Source of the DNA: Acidobacteriota bacterium
GTDB taxonomy: Bacteria; Acidobacteriota; Terriglobia; Terriglobales; Acidobacteriaceae
DNA length: 10,005 bases
Assembly (NCBI GenBank): GCA_021841795.1
Contig: JAKCDN010000076.1
Coordinates: 1 to 10,005, forward strand
Direction of reading: 5' to 3'
How positions within the stretch are numbered: position 1 is the first letter of the stretch; each line of letters starts with the position of its first letter. Both the position numbers and the translations under genes were made by a program. Of the stretch, positions 1 through 7,557 are shown piece by piece. Below the pieces are notes generated by a model. It was given only the letters and a program-made list of their open reading frames with translations. It was not told where the DNA came from and did not search any database.

Positions 1-1171
1 GGCCATGGGCTTCAACATGGTCCGCAAGCACATCAAGGTTGAGCCCGCGCGCTGGTATTACTGGACTGATACCCTCGGCCTCATGGTCTGGCAGGATATG
101 CCCTCGTGCAACTCCTATCCCGGCCGCGAGTTCGTGCTGCCCCCTGAAGACAAGGAAGCCTTTGCAAGCGAACTGGCGCGTATGGTCAAGACCCACCGCA
201 ACGTTCCGTCAATCGTCCTCTGGTCCGTATTTAATGAGGGCCAGGGCCAGTTCGACACGGAGAAGATGGTGCAGATCGTCAAGGCTCTTGATGCCACCCG
301 TCCTGTGAACGAGGCCAGCGGCGGACGCGACATGGGCTTCGGCGATGTTGACGACATTCACAGCTACCCCGAGCCCGCGGTGCGGCCTTCCACCGGAGCC
401 AGAGCCATGGCCTGCGGAGAGTTTGGCGGCATCGGCTATCTGATTCCCGCTCACTCCTGGTCCGGCACTGGAAACGGTTACGTTGAGGTCGATACGCCTG
501 CCGACCTGCTCTACCTTTACGCCGAGTTCTTCCAGTGGGTCAGGCGGCTCCGCGATAAAAACAATCTCAGCGCCGTCGTCTACACCCAGCTCACCGACGT
601 CATGACCGAAGTCAACGGGCTGCTCACCTACGATCGCATCGCAAAGATTCCCGTTGAGCAGATTCGGCGCGTCAATACCTTCACCTTCCCCGCGCCCGGC
701 TACAAGGATCTGCTTCCCACCTCCGCGCAGTCCGCTCAGCAGTGGAAGTATTCGCTCCGCAAGCCCGATGGCGATTGGACGAGCCTGGCCTACGACGACA
801 CGCACTGGCTCACTGGGCCCGCGGGCTTTGGCAATATCGCCGGCCACCCCGGCACCGCCTGGTCTACTCAGGATCTCTGGCTGCGCCGGCAGTTTCATCC
901 CGGCGCCCTCACTGCGGCCGATCTTGAAAATCTCGTCCTCACCGAACTGCATCAGGGCGCGATTGAGGTTTTCATCAACGGCACCCAGAATTACACGCAG
1001 CGCGGCAACAACCGGTCCTTTGAAGAGATCTACGAACACAGGCCCCTGAGCGATGCGGCAAGAAAGGCGATTGTTCCCAACGCGGACAATCTCATCGCCG
1101 TCCATTGCACCGCCAGGGGAGCAAAACAATACTTCGACGCGGGCCTTTCCATACGAATCCCGTCGGTTTAA
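1..1171 (+). CDS. Glycoside hydrolase family 2 enzyme (beta-galactosidase/beta-glucuronidase type), C-terminal part, 5' partial
   Basis: The reading frame is open from the window edge (first full codon at base 2, Ala) and stops at TAA 1169-1171, so the N-terminal sugar-binding and Ig-like domains lie outside. Numbering from the Met at base 5, the visible protein starts inside the TIM barrel (GFNMVRKHIKVEP, then GLMVWQDMPS). The expected acid/base is E78 in WSVFNEGQGQ (codon 236-238). The expected nucleophile is E139 in ACGEFGG (codon 419-421). The motif YTQLTDVMTEVNGLLTYDR (193-211) closes the barrel as in many GH2 proteins. Residues about 246-388 form a galactose-binding-like beta-sandwich extension (WKYSLRKPDGDW, LWLRRQF, EVFINGTQ). 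The family hydrolyses terminal beta-galactosides, glucuronides or mannosides; the exact sugar cannot be read here. Together with the downstream receptor, GH79 and sulfatase genes it suggests a glycan-degradation locus. The Met at base 5 is internal, not the true start. Confidence 0.93.
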   Translation, partial: AMGFNMVRKHIKVEPARWYYWTDTLGLMVWQDMPSCNSYPGREFVLPPEDKEAFASELARMVKTHRNVPSIVLWSVFNEGQGQFDTEKMVQIVKALDATRPVNEASGGRDMGFGDVDDIHSYPEPAVRPSTGARAMACGEFGGIGYLIPAHSWSGTGNGYVEVDTPADLLYLYAEFFQWVRRLRDKNNLSAVVYTQLTDVMTEVNGLLTYDRIAKIPVEQIRRVNTFTFPAPGYKDLLPTSAQSAQQWKYSLRKPDGDWTSLAYDDTHWLTGPAGFGNIAGHPGTAWSTQDLWLRRQFHPGALTAADLENLVLTELHQGAIEVFINGTQNYTQRGNNRSFEEIYEHRPLSDAARKAIVPNADNLIAVHCTARGAKQYFDAGLSIRIPSV

Positions 1172-1190
1172 GCCGATGGCGTTGCCGACG

Positions 1191-1241
1191 GCGGTGCAGT
1201 GCCGGGCTGCAGCCGGAGCCCCGGCCCGTCTTCTGCACCGC
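1191..1241. terminator. Compound stem-loop after the GH2 gene, possible transcript end
   Basis: Outer arms GCGGTGCAG (1191-1199) and CTGCACCGC (1233-1241) are perfectly complementary over 9 bp. Inside them a second 6-bp stem forms, GCCGGG (1201-1206) with CCCGGC (1220-1225). The structure begins 20 bases after the GH2 stop codon. No T-tract follows, so it is not a canonical intrinsic terminator; it could instead be a 3'-end stabilising structure. Confidence 0.45.
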
Positions 1242-1308
1242 GCTACGGCATCGTCTCCGTCGTTTCAAGGTTCCATGCCGGAGTCACGTTGCCGTCAGCG
1301 CCTCGGCA

Positions 1309-1324
1309 TGCGCACCGGTGCGCA
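1309..1324. repeat. Perfect 16-bp palindrome upstream of the receptor promoter
   Basis: TGCGCACCGGTGCGCA equals its own reverse complement over all 16 bases. It ends 8 bases before the -35-like hexamer at 1333, a place where an activator or second repressor could bind. No copy was noticed elsewhere in the window. Confidence 0.5.
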
Positions 1325-1332
1325 CTTTGTCG

Positions 1333-1362
1333 TTGACATCCTCAAAAACCGCGTGGTAGCAT
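1333..1362 (+). promoter_or_regulatory. Sigma-70-like promoter of the first TonB receptor
   Basis: A consensus -35 hexamer TTGACA (1333-1338) is followed after 18 bp by TAGCAT (1357-1362), which matches the -10 consensus at four of six positions, including the key first two and last bases. Transcription would start near 1369, placing the palindromic operator at 1370-1383 right at the start site, a typical arrangement for repression. Confidence 0.55.
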
Positions 1363-1369
1363 TCCACAC

Positions 1370-1383
1370 TGTAATCGATTACA
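1370..1383. promoter_or_regulatory. LacI-family-type operator, site 1 (perfect palindrome)
   Basis: TGTAATCGATTACA is a perfect 14-bp palindrome with a central CG. It fits the general LacI-family operator pattern TGTAANCGNTTACA (the same shape as cre sites). It lies just downstream of the promoter-like hexamers and 365 bases before the receptor start codon. Three close relatives of this site occur in the window, which makes chance unlikely. Confidence 0.75.
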
Positions 1384-1737
1384 AGACTTCACGCGCCCCT
1401 CTGCCGCCTATGGCCGTAGAGCGGCCGCCATGGAGTCCCTAATCGCAATGGCTCAACACCGGAGGGCAGCGTCTCGGCTGTGCCTCGATTTGCCGGCAAG
1501 GCGATGTCCAATCCGTACATGTCTCAAACATCGTCACATTGCGGAAACGATCCGGAAGCTGCAATGCTCGCGCCGGCATGCGCGCAGCGGCAACTTCCCC
1601 ATGCGGCCACAGCGCGCCGGCAAAAAATCCACGCTTCATGCGCATCGTCCACGCCAGGACGAACGAAAGCACAATGACGCATTGAGCGTGCCATCATCAC
1701 CTTCCTGCGCCCCCTCGAACGGGGAGCTTGATTCATC

Positions 1738-1742
1738 GGAGG
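1738..1742 (+). promoter_or_regulatory. Ribosome binding site that fixes the receptor start
   Basis: GGAGG sits 6 bases before the ATG at 1749. The frame could also begin at TTG 1728, but that codon has only a G-rich tract one base away, so the ATG is preferred. Confidence 0.75.
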
Positions 1743-1748
1743 CAACAA

Positions 1749-4700
1749 ATGCATTCAGCAGCGCACACGTTGAAACAAAGATCACGGAAGATGTTTTCTC
1801 TGCCGCTGGCTCTGGCCGCGGTGGGCTGCGCGCTCTGGTGCCACACCGCGCGAGCCCAGAGCGGCGCCGGTTCGATTGAAGGCACGGTCACCGATTCAAC
1901 CGGCGCGGTCATCCCCGGCGCCGCAGTGCACGTGGTCAACATCGGCACCCAGGTGGCCACTGACACCAAAACCAACAGCGTCGGCTTCTATCAGGTTCCC
2001 GAGCTCTTCACCGCTACGTACAGCATCACCGTGTCCGCGCCGGGCATGAAGACGTACAGCACCTCGATCGAGCTCCAGGTCGCGCAGAATGCGGTCATCA
2101 ATCCCGCGCTCTCCCCGGGCCAGATCAGCCAGCAGGTCGTCGTCAACGCCGACAGCATCCAGCTCACCACGCAGGACAGCGGCTCCATCGGATCGACCCT
2201 CGAAAACCAGAGAATCAACCAGCTGCCGATGAACGGTCGCAACATCCTCAGCCTGGTGGGCGAAAGCACGCCGGGCATGGAAGACAACGGCCAGAAGATG
2301 GACGGCCAGGCTATTGAAGCTCTCGATTATCTCGTCGATGGAACCAGCACGCAGAACAATCTCTTCGGCGGGCAGAACAAGGACGACACCGGACAAAGCG
2401 GCAACGCGCCCACCGGCGGATCCACTCCTCCCGTCCAGTTGCTCGATGCCGACGCGATTCAGGAAGTCAAGGTGCAGGGCGCTGACTCAGGCGCGCAGTA
2501 TGGCGCGCCCGCCTCCGCACTGCTCACCACCAAGTCCGGAACCAACGCGCTCCACGGCACCCTCTTTGAAACCGCCCGCAACAACGCCTTCGGCTTGGCC
2601 AGAAGAAGACAGGATCCCGCCAACTTCGCCGCTCCGCACCTGGTGCGCAACGAGTTCGGCGCCTCCGCCGGCGGTCCCATCGTGCTGCCCCACATCTATC
2701 ACGGAAAAGACAAATCCTTCTGGTTCTTTGCCTTCGAGCGTTATTCGCTGGCCCAGCTTACTTCGCGGCTGGTCTCTGTCCCCACCAACGCCATGCGCAC
2801 CGGCGACTTCAGCGGCCTCTACACCAAAGCCGGCATCCTGCAAACCCTCTATGACCCGGCGACAACGCGCGCCAACGCCAAGTGCGCTGTCCCCCACAGC
2901 GCGGCCACTGCCAACAATCCCTACTGCCGCACACCCTTCCCCGGCAATGTCATCCCCGGCAGCGAGATGTCTCCGGTCGCCAGCCTCTACGGACAGTTGA
3001 TTCCCGCCCCAACCACCGCGGACAATCCCCTGATCAAGGGCAATCTCAGCGTACAGGAGCCCACCTTCCAGGTCATCCCGCAGTTCACCTTCCGCCTCGA
3101 TCACGAATTCAATCAGAACAACCGCACCTACATTCGCTTTACCGAGACCAACTCGAATATCAACACCTCTTCGAGCGGACTGGTAAACCTTCCCGTTAAC
3201 TCCAACGGCATTAACATCCCCTACGGCGCGGCCTTTGGCTGGACCAACTCCCCGCTCACATCCTTCCTGGCGGCGGGAAACTACACTCACATTTTTTCGC
3301 CTACTTTCTTTGCCGAAACCATCCTCTCGCAGCAATGGCTGAGCGACGCCCAGGTGCCGGGCACAGCGATCAATCACAACTACGAGTCCATGCTGGGTCT
3401 GCCCAACAACTTCGGCGAGGTGGGCTTCCCGGCCATCTCCGGTCAGATCGTCGGGCTCGGCTCCACGCAGACAGGAAACGCCAAGATCTCGCAGATTGTC
3501 TCCACCATCGACGAGAACTTCACCAAGATCGCAGGCCGCCACCAGATGTACTTTGGCGGTCGCTTCCGCCACACCCGGAATGCCGACCTGCCCAACGGCG
3601 CTGCCGACACCATCTCCTACGGCATCAATCCCGTCGCCCTCTACAACCCCACCTCGAAAACCAACTACAACGCATACCCGCAGACCGGCTATGCGGACGG
3701 CGCATTCTTCATCGGTTCAGCCGGCAGTTATGACGTCCACCTCGAGCCGGCGCACGTGCACTATCGCCTGCTCGAGTACGACGCCTACTTCCAGGACGAC
3801 TTTCACCTCAGCAAAAGCCTCACCTTCAATCTCGGCCTCCGCTACGAATCCCACCCCGCCATCTCCGTCAAGGACAACGAGGCCGACACCTTTGACCTGA
3901 ACAACGACGCTCTGGTCATGGGCAACTCGCTTTCCAATCTCATCGCCAAGGGCTACACCACCCAGGCCATCATCACCAACGACCAGCTCATCGGCGTCAA
4001 GTTCGAATCCGCGCAGCAGGCCGGACTCCCCACCAAGCTGATGAATAACTACAATCTCAACTTCCTGCCCCGCTTCGGCTTTGCCTACGCTCCCTTCCAG
4101 AACAAGTGGGGAACCGTCATCCGCGGCGCCTTCGGCCGTTACGACTATCCCACCCCGCTTGAGGATTACGAAAACCATCCCCAGGCAAGCAATCCCTTCA
4201 CCGCCACCTATACGCAGAGCTTTGCCACCGCGAACCAGGCCATCGACGGTTATCCCAACGAATTGCTCCGCTACAACGATCCCGTCACCTTTGGCGTAAC
4301 CGGCGTCAACACCGCCAACGTGGTCAACAGCAACTCCACCACTTCGATCCTGCCCGGACTGACGCCCTTCCTCGTCGCTCCCAACTGGGCGCCGACCTTC
4401 GTGAGCGAAACCAACCTCACCATCGAGCAGCCCATCAGGAGCTCCACCGTCGTCCGCGTCAGCTACATCTGGAACCACACCAGCAACCTGGACGTGATCA
4501 TGCATCCCAACGGCCATCCCAGCAACTTCCAGTGGGAGATGGCCACCGGCACCGCGCTGCCCACCGGCGGCGCTGCCGTCATCGGCACCCCGCTGCAAAA
4601 CACCTACGCCGCCACCGCCACCGGACCCTACGATCAAACCACCTGGGGCGATTTCTCCTGGCACACACGCGCCGGATGGGCCAACTACAACTCCCTCCAG

Positions 4701-5690
4701 GTCAACTTCCAGAGACTCTACCGGCACGGCTACGCCTACCAGTTCACCTATGTCTTCGATAAGGCCATGCGCATGGGCGGCAACCAGGTGGATGGCCTCT
4801 CCGGAGTCGCTCCTTTTGCCAACTTCCCCGGTGCGCTCGGCACCCTTGGCTCCATGACACCAACCGCCGACGACGGCCCCATCTACGGCGGCCTCACTCC
4901 GCCGCCTCCGCCGCCGGGCACGCAGGTCTGGTCCGACTACCACAACCTGAACGACTTCGAGCAGTATCAGCAGGACAGCTCGCAGCCCACCATGCACATC
5001 CGCTTCAACTGGCTCGTCGATCTGCCCGTTGGCCGCGGCAAACGCTACTTCGGCAATTCCAGCAAATGGCTCAACGAAATCATCGGCGGCTTCCAACTGG
5101 CCGGCGACAGCAATATCTTCGCCCCGCTCCTGCAGCCCACCTCCGGGGCCAACTGGGGCGCAGTCTCGCCCCTGCACATCTACAAACACAAGCACCCGGT
5201 AACTGACTGCAGCAGCGGCGTCTGCTACAAGGAATATCTCTGGTTCAACGGCTATCTTTCTCCGGCAGAGACCACCGGCCTCGGCAACTCCACCTGCCAG
5301 ACCAACTGCATCTCCGGCCTGCCCGCCGACTATGTCTCCGATCAGGTTCCGATCGACAATACTCCGGGCACGACCGACTTCGGCGCCAACCTCGTCTACG
5401 TCACCCTGGCCAACGGAAAGCAGCAGTCCGTCGGATACGACGCCGGGCCCACTGGCAGCAACTACCTCAGCAAAACCTGGATCCATGGTCCGGTGAACTG
5501 GCCCGTGGATGCCTCGCTCTTCAAGGTGTTCCCCATTACCGAGCGCGTCAATCTCCGCGTCAACCTCGACGCCTTCAACGTCTTTAACATGCCCGGAGAA
5601 AATCCTCCCGGAGCCGACGGCCTCCAACTCTACACCACTTCCTACAACGCGCCCCGTCAACTACAGGTGACTGCGCGCCTCACCTTCTAA
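1749..5690 (+). CDS. TonB-dependent receptor, Oar-like, with carboxypeptidase-regulatory-like N-terminal domain
   Basis: This 1313-residue outer-membrane transporter is expected to import large ligands, probably oligosaccharides, using TonB energy. Residues 1-36 form a signal peptide (basic start, hydrophobic FSLPLALAAVGCALW, cleavage after ARA before Q37). Residues about 42-125 are a carboxypeptidase-regulatory-like domain (GSIEGTVTDSTGAVIPGA, then GFYQVPELFTATYSITVSAPG). QQVVVNAD (about 128-135) could be a TonB-box-like stretch. The plug follows (LPMNGRN 159-165, DYLVDGTS, AIQEVKV 236-242, TTKSGTNALHGTLFE 260-274). The rest is a long beta-barrel ending in LTF with a terminal Phe, as outer-membrane barrels do. 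Oddities are a six-proline run (1051-1056, bases 4899-4916) and a four-cysteine segment (around DCSSGVC and CQTNC) that probably belong to surface loops. No SusD-like gene is adjacent. A large hairpin follows the stop. Ligand specificity is unknown. Confidence 0.93.
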   Translation: MHSAAHTLKQRSRKMFSLPLALAAVGCALWCHTARAQSGAGSIEGTVTDSTGAVIPGAAVHVVNIGTQVATDTKTNSVGFYQVPELFTATYSITVSAPGMKTYSTSIELQVAQNAVINPALSPGQISQQVVVNADSIQLTTQDSGSIGSTLENQRINQLPMNGRNILSLVGESTPGMEDNGQKMDGQAIEALDYLVDGTSTQNNLFGGQNKDDTGQSGNAPTGGSTPPVQLLDADAIQEVKVQGADSGAQYGAPASALLTTKSGTNALHGTLFETARNNAFGLARRRQDPANFAAPHLVRNEFGASAGGPIVLPHIYHGKDKSFWFFAFERYSLAQLTSRLVSVPTNAMRTGDFSGLYTKAGILQTLYDPATTRANAKCAVPHSAATANNPYCRTPFPGNVIPGSEMSPVASLYGQLIPAPTTADNPLIKGNLSVQEPTFQVIPQFTFRLDHEFNQNNRTYIRFTETNSNINTSSSGLVNLPVNSNGINIPYGAAFGWTNSPLTSFLAAGNYTHIFSPTFFAETILSQQWLSDAQVPGTAINHNYESMLGLPNNFGEVGFPAISGQIVGLGSTQTGNAKISQIVSTIDENFTKIAGRHQMYFGGRFRHTRNADLPNGAADTISYGINPVALYNPTSKTNYNAYPQTGYADGAFFIGSAGSYDVHLEPAHVHYRLLEYDAYFQDDFHLSKSLTFNLGLRYESHPAISVKDNEADTFDLNNDALVMGNSLSNLIAKGYTTQAIITNDQLIGVKFESAQQAGLPTKLMNNYNLNFLPRFGFAYAPFQNKWGTVIRGAFGRYDYPTPLEDYENHPQASNPFTATYTQSFATANQAIDGYPNELLRYNDPVTFGVTGVNTANVVNSNSTTSILPGLTPFLVAPNWAPTFVSETNLTIEQPIRSSTVVRVSYIWNHTSNLDVIMHPNGHPSNFQWEMATGTALPTGGAAVIGTPLQNTYAATATGPYDQTTWGDFSWHTRAGWANYNSLQVNFQRLYRHGYAYQFTYVFDKAMRMGGNQVDGLSGVAPFANFPGALGTLGSMTPTADDGPIYGGLTPPPPPPGTQVWSDYHNLNDFEQYQQDSSQPTMHIRFNWLVDLPVGRGKRYFGNSSKWLNEIIGGFQLAGDSNIFAPLLQPTSGANWGAVSPLHIYKHKHPVTDCSSGVCYKEYLWFNGYLSPAETTGLGNSTCQTNCISGLPADYVSDQVPIDNTPGTTDFGANLVYVTLANGKQQSVGYDAGPTGSNYLSKTWIHGPVNWPVDASLFKVFPITERVNLRVNLDAFNVFNMPGENPPGADGLQLYTTSYNAPRQLQVTARLTF

Positions 5691-5705
5691 ACACCTCACG
5701 GCCTG

Positions 5706-5750
5706 CTTCGCGGCAGCCGGACCCGCTTCTCGCGTCCGGCCGCCGCGAAG
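5706..5750. terminator. Strong hairpin after the receptor gene
   Basis: A 17-nt left arm (5706-5722, CTTCGCGGCAGCCGGAC) pairs with a 17-nt right arm (5734-5750, GTCCGGCCGCCGCGAAG) at 16 of 17 positions around an 11-nt loop. It begins 15 bases after the receptor stop codon and lies in the gap between two converging genes, where it could stop transcription or block 3' exonucleases from either side. No T-run follows, so a classical intrinsic mechanism is not supported. Confidence 0.55.
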
Positions 5751-5890
5751 AACATCGGCCGACTGCAACGCCCCCCGCCCGGCTCGCGTTTTCCGCTGCT
5801 GCGCCCTGCCATCTCGGCCGCCGCGCACTCCCCGCCACGCGCGGGGCGCCAGCCTTCGCCGCACGATTCATGCGCGCTCCGCATCCCCGG

Positions 5891-5918
5891 AAAGCGATTG
5901 CGCCGCGTGCGCGGCGCA
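5891..5918 (-). terminator. Candidate terminator of the GH79 gene
   Basis: On the minus strand, 45 bases past the GH79 stop, a perfect 8-bp GC stem (TGCGCCGC at 5899-5906 with GCGGCGCA at 5911-5918) closes a four-base loop. Read on the minus strand, it is followed by AATCGCTTTCC. The T-tract is short, so this is a candidate only. Confidence 0.4.
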
Positions 5919-5962
5919 CCCTCCCTCGCTGCTGCAACGGAAGATTTTCATGCTGCGGCTGA

Positions 5963-7378
5963 TCAGAAAGCGCGGGCACACACCACCGCGGCGCTCATCG
6001 CCGGAACCGTGAGCGCGCTGCGCCTGAGCCGTTCCGTGCGCCTCGCCTTCCAGTGCCCCTCGGAGTCCACCTCCGCGCCTGCAAACGTCACTCCGGTCGT
6101 GCTCTCCGGCGAGGGCGCTTCCATACGCAGAACCGCCGCGTCCTCCACGCCCAGGCCGCTCAGTGATACCTGCGCCTCGGCCTGGCTCAGGTTCACCACC
6201 GTCAATCCCCGCGCCCTGCCTGCGCTGCCCGGCGCATACGCAAAAATCCCGTCCGGAGCATCCCCATCTTCCAGCGCCAGCATCTGGTCGCATCCTGCCG
6301 TCGCGGCGGCAAATGCAAGCATGCCGTAGTACGGCACGCCCGCCGTGTTCACGCCTCGTCCGTCGTCCTGTATCGGCGAGTAAGAGCTGACGAATCCAAG
6401 CTGGTTCACTCCCGTCTCCATGTTCACCCCGGCGCTGCCGTTCTGAGCCAGCAGCAGCATGGTGTTGAGCGTCCAAAGCGCCCCAACCATTGTGTTGCTC
6501 ACGCCGGGCAGCCCGCCGCCGGAAAACGAATTGATCTCGCAGATCCGCCACGGAATGCCGCTCTGCTGCGAGGCCGCGCGCAACCGCGCTATCACCTCCG
6601 CAAGCCGCGGATCAGGACGCAGTAACTGATCGGCGCTGCCCTGTCTCTGCCCGTTGCGATAGTAGTGCGTGCTCAGCAACTGCACCTGGCCGCGCGCATC
6701 CTGCGCCATCCGCTCCACCCACTCCACGTTGCGCGCCGTGTCGGGCGCGGCATACCCCACCCCGGGAACGGCCTCGGCGATCGCCGCCCGCCAGGCCGCG
6801 AACTCCTTCCGATACTGCTCGTATGTGTACGGATCGGCGCGGAACGGCTGGCCCCGGCCGTAGCTTTCAACCTCATTCCCGATCTCAAGCGCAAGCAGCC
6901 GCGGGCCCAGCGCCTCCGCCACCGCCCGCGCCTCCACCACCGCTTGATCGATCGAGCCCTGCGCAAAATTCACGCTCCAGATCGCCGACCAGTCAACCGC
7001 GCGCAGAAAACCTGCGAACTGCTTCAGCGCCGCTTCGGTAATGACCGTATCCTTGGGCGCGAACGCCGGCTGGCCATCGCGATCGAAGCGCGTGTAATTG
7101 GCGACGATCCCTCCTACCCGCGCCACGCCCGCCCGCCCCAGCCCGCGCGTCAAAGTCACGTAGCGGCGATTCGCGGCGCTGAGCAGGCCCGGCCTGGCAA
7201 CGGACAGCATCTCGTAACCAAGTCCGGTAAAGTTGGCCGCAAGCGCCATCGCGGCTCCCGCCGCCGGCCGCGGCCGCCATGCCGGGCTTCCCTGCCCCCA
7301 TCCCCGCATCGCCTGCCCTGCCGTCGCCGCGGCCGTAGTTGCCATCATGCTGCGCGCAAATGCGCGTCGTGAGATCAT
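5963..7378 (-). CDS. GH79-type glycoside hydrolase (beta-glucuronidase-like), Tat-exported
   Basis: This 471-residue enzyme reads from ATG at 7378 (minus strand) to TGA at 5965-5963. The frame is open further upstream to 7498, but GAGGAG six bases before the internal ATG and the twin-arginine start MISRRAFARSMMATTAAATAG favour 7378. Residues 1 to about 29 are a Tat signal. The catalytic barrel shows LEIGNEVESYG with the expected acid/base E169, and WRICEINSFSGGGLPGVSNT with the expected nucleophile E281. The 112-residue spacing and the Gly-rich motif after the nucleophile match GH79 proteins such as the Acidobacterium capsulatum beta-glucuronidase. SYSPIQDD and VPYYGMLAFA also fit. Residues about 385-471 are the beta-rich C-terminal domain. 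It would remove terminal beta-glucuronic acid or a related uronic acid in the periplasm. It is divergent from the sulfatase, with an operator in the shared gap. The exact substrate (glucuronide, methyl-glucuronide, heparan-like) is open. Confidence 0.87.
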   Translation of the reverse strand: MISRRAFARSMMATTAAATAGQAMRGWGQGSPAWRPRPAAGAAMALAANFTGLGYEMLSVARPGLLSAANRRYVTLTRGLGRAGVARVGGIVANYTRFDRDGQPAFAPKDTVITEAALKQFAGFLRAVDWSAIWSVNFAQGSIDQAVVEARAVAEALGPRLLALEIGNEVESYGRGQPFRADPYTYEQYRKEFAAWRAAIAEAVPGVGYAAPDTARNVEWVERMAQDARGQVQLLSTHYYRNGQRQGSADQLLRPDPRLAEVIARLRAASQQSGIPWRICEINSFSGGGLPGVSNTMVGALWTLNTMLLLAQNGSAGVNMETGVNQLGFVSSYSPIQDDGRGVNTAGVPYYGMLAFAAATAGCDQMLALEDGDAPDGIFAYAPGSAGRARGLTVVNLSQAEAQVSLSGLGVEDAAVLRMEAPSPESTTGVTFAGAEVDSEGHWKARRTERLRRSALTVPAMSAAVVCARAF

Positions 7379-7384
7379 GACCTG

Positions 7385-7390
7385 CTCCTC
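7385..7390 (-). promoter_or_regulatory. Ribosome binding site that fixes the GH79 start
   Basis: Read on the minus strand, GAGGAG lies six bases before the ATG at 7378. It supports the shorter protein that begins with the twin-arginine signal, rather than the 40-residue longer frame from 7498. Confidence 0.7.
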
Positions 7391-7517
7391 GCTGTGCCGC
7401 CGTCGCTCCAACGCCCAAGCGGCTCCGGCAGCTAAACCCCAAAGATACGCCGCGTAGAGCGGCCGCGGCTCCATGCGCGGCATCAACCTGCGCCACAAAA
7501 TGCTGGCGCCGTGCGTA

Positions 7518-7531
7518 TGAAATCGATTACA
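7518..7531. promoter_or_regulatory. LacI-family-type operator, site 2, between GH79 and sulfatase genes
   Basis: TGAAATCGATTACA differs from site 1 at one of 14 positions and keeps the central CG. It ends 26 bases before the sulfatase start codon and lies 140 bases before the GH79 start on the other strand. It could therefore repress the sulfatase directly and perhaps GH79 as well. A -10-like TACACT (7528-7533) overlaps its right end, but no good -35 hexamer was seen. Confidence 0.7.
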
Positions 7532-7557
7532 CTGGTCCGCGTCTTCGGAGATTTTAT

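Larger units (their letters stand above)
1172..1748. other. Intergenic region and long leader of the first TonB receptor gene
   Basis: These 577 bases hold no convincing gene. The open frames that cross them (for example 1430-1879) show no recognisable domain, lack a good ribosome binding site and run into the receptor gene in another frame. The left part holds a large inverted repeat just after the GH2 stop (1191-1241) and a 16-bp palindrome (1309-1324). The middle holds a promoter-like pair (1333-1362) and a LacI-type operator (1370-1383). If that promoter is used, the receptor mRNA has a leader of about 380 nt. I see no known riboswitch or tRNA-like structure in it. Confidence 0.6.

Noticed and set aside
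209..1129. 306-residue minus-strand frame inside the GH2 gene
   Set aside because: The opposite strand carries clear GH2 catalytic motifs; this frame has no recognisable domain or signal.
1430..1879. 149-residue plus-strand frame before and into the first receptor
   Set aside because: No ribosome binding site or domain, low-complexity Arg/Ser-rich composition, and it overlaps the receptor's signal peptide and first domain in a different frame.
3717..5660. 647-residue open frame on the minus strand
   Set aside because: It lies wholly inside the first receptor gene, is rich in Gly, Val and Glu/Asp with no domain, and is the usual antisense shadow of GC-rich coding DNA.
7379..7498. N-terminal extension of the GH79 frame (40 residues)
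   Set aside because: It would bury the twin-arginine signal internally, and the internal ATG has a good ribosome binding site, so this is probably upstream non-coding DNA.
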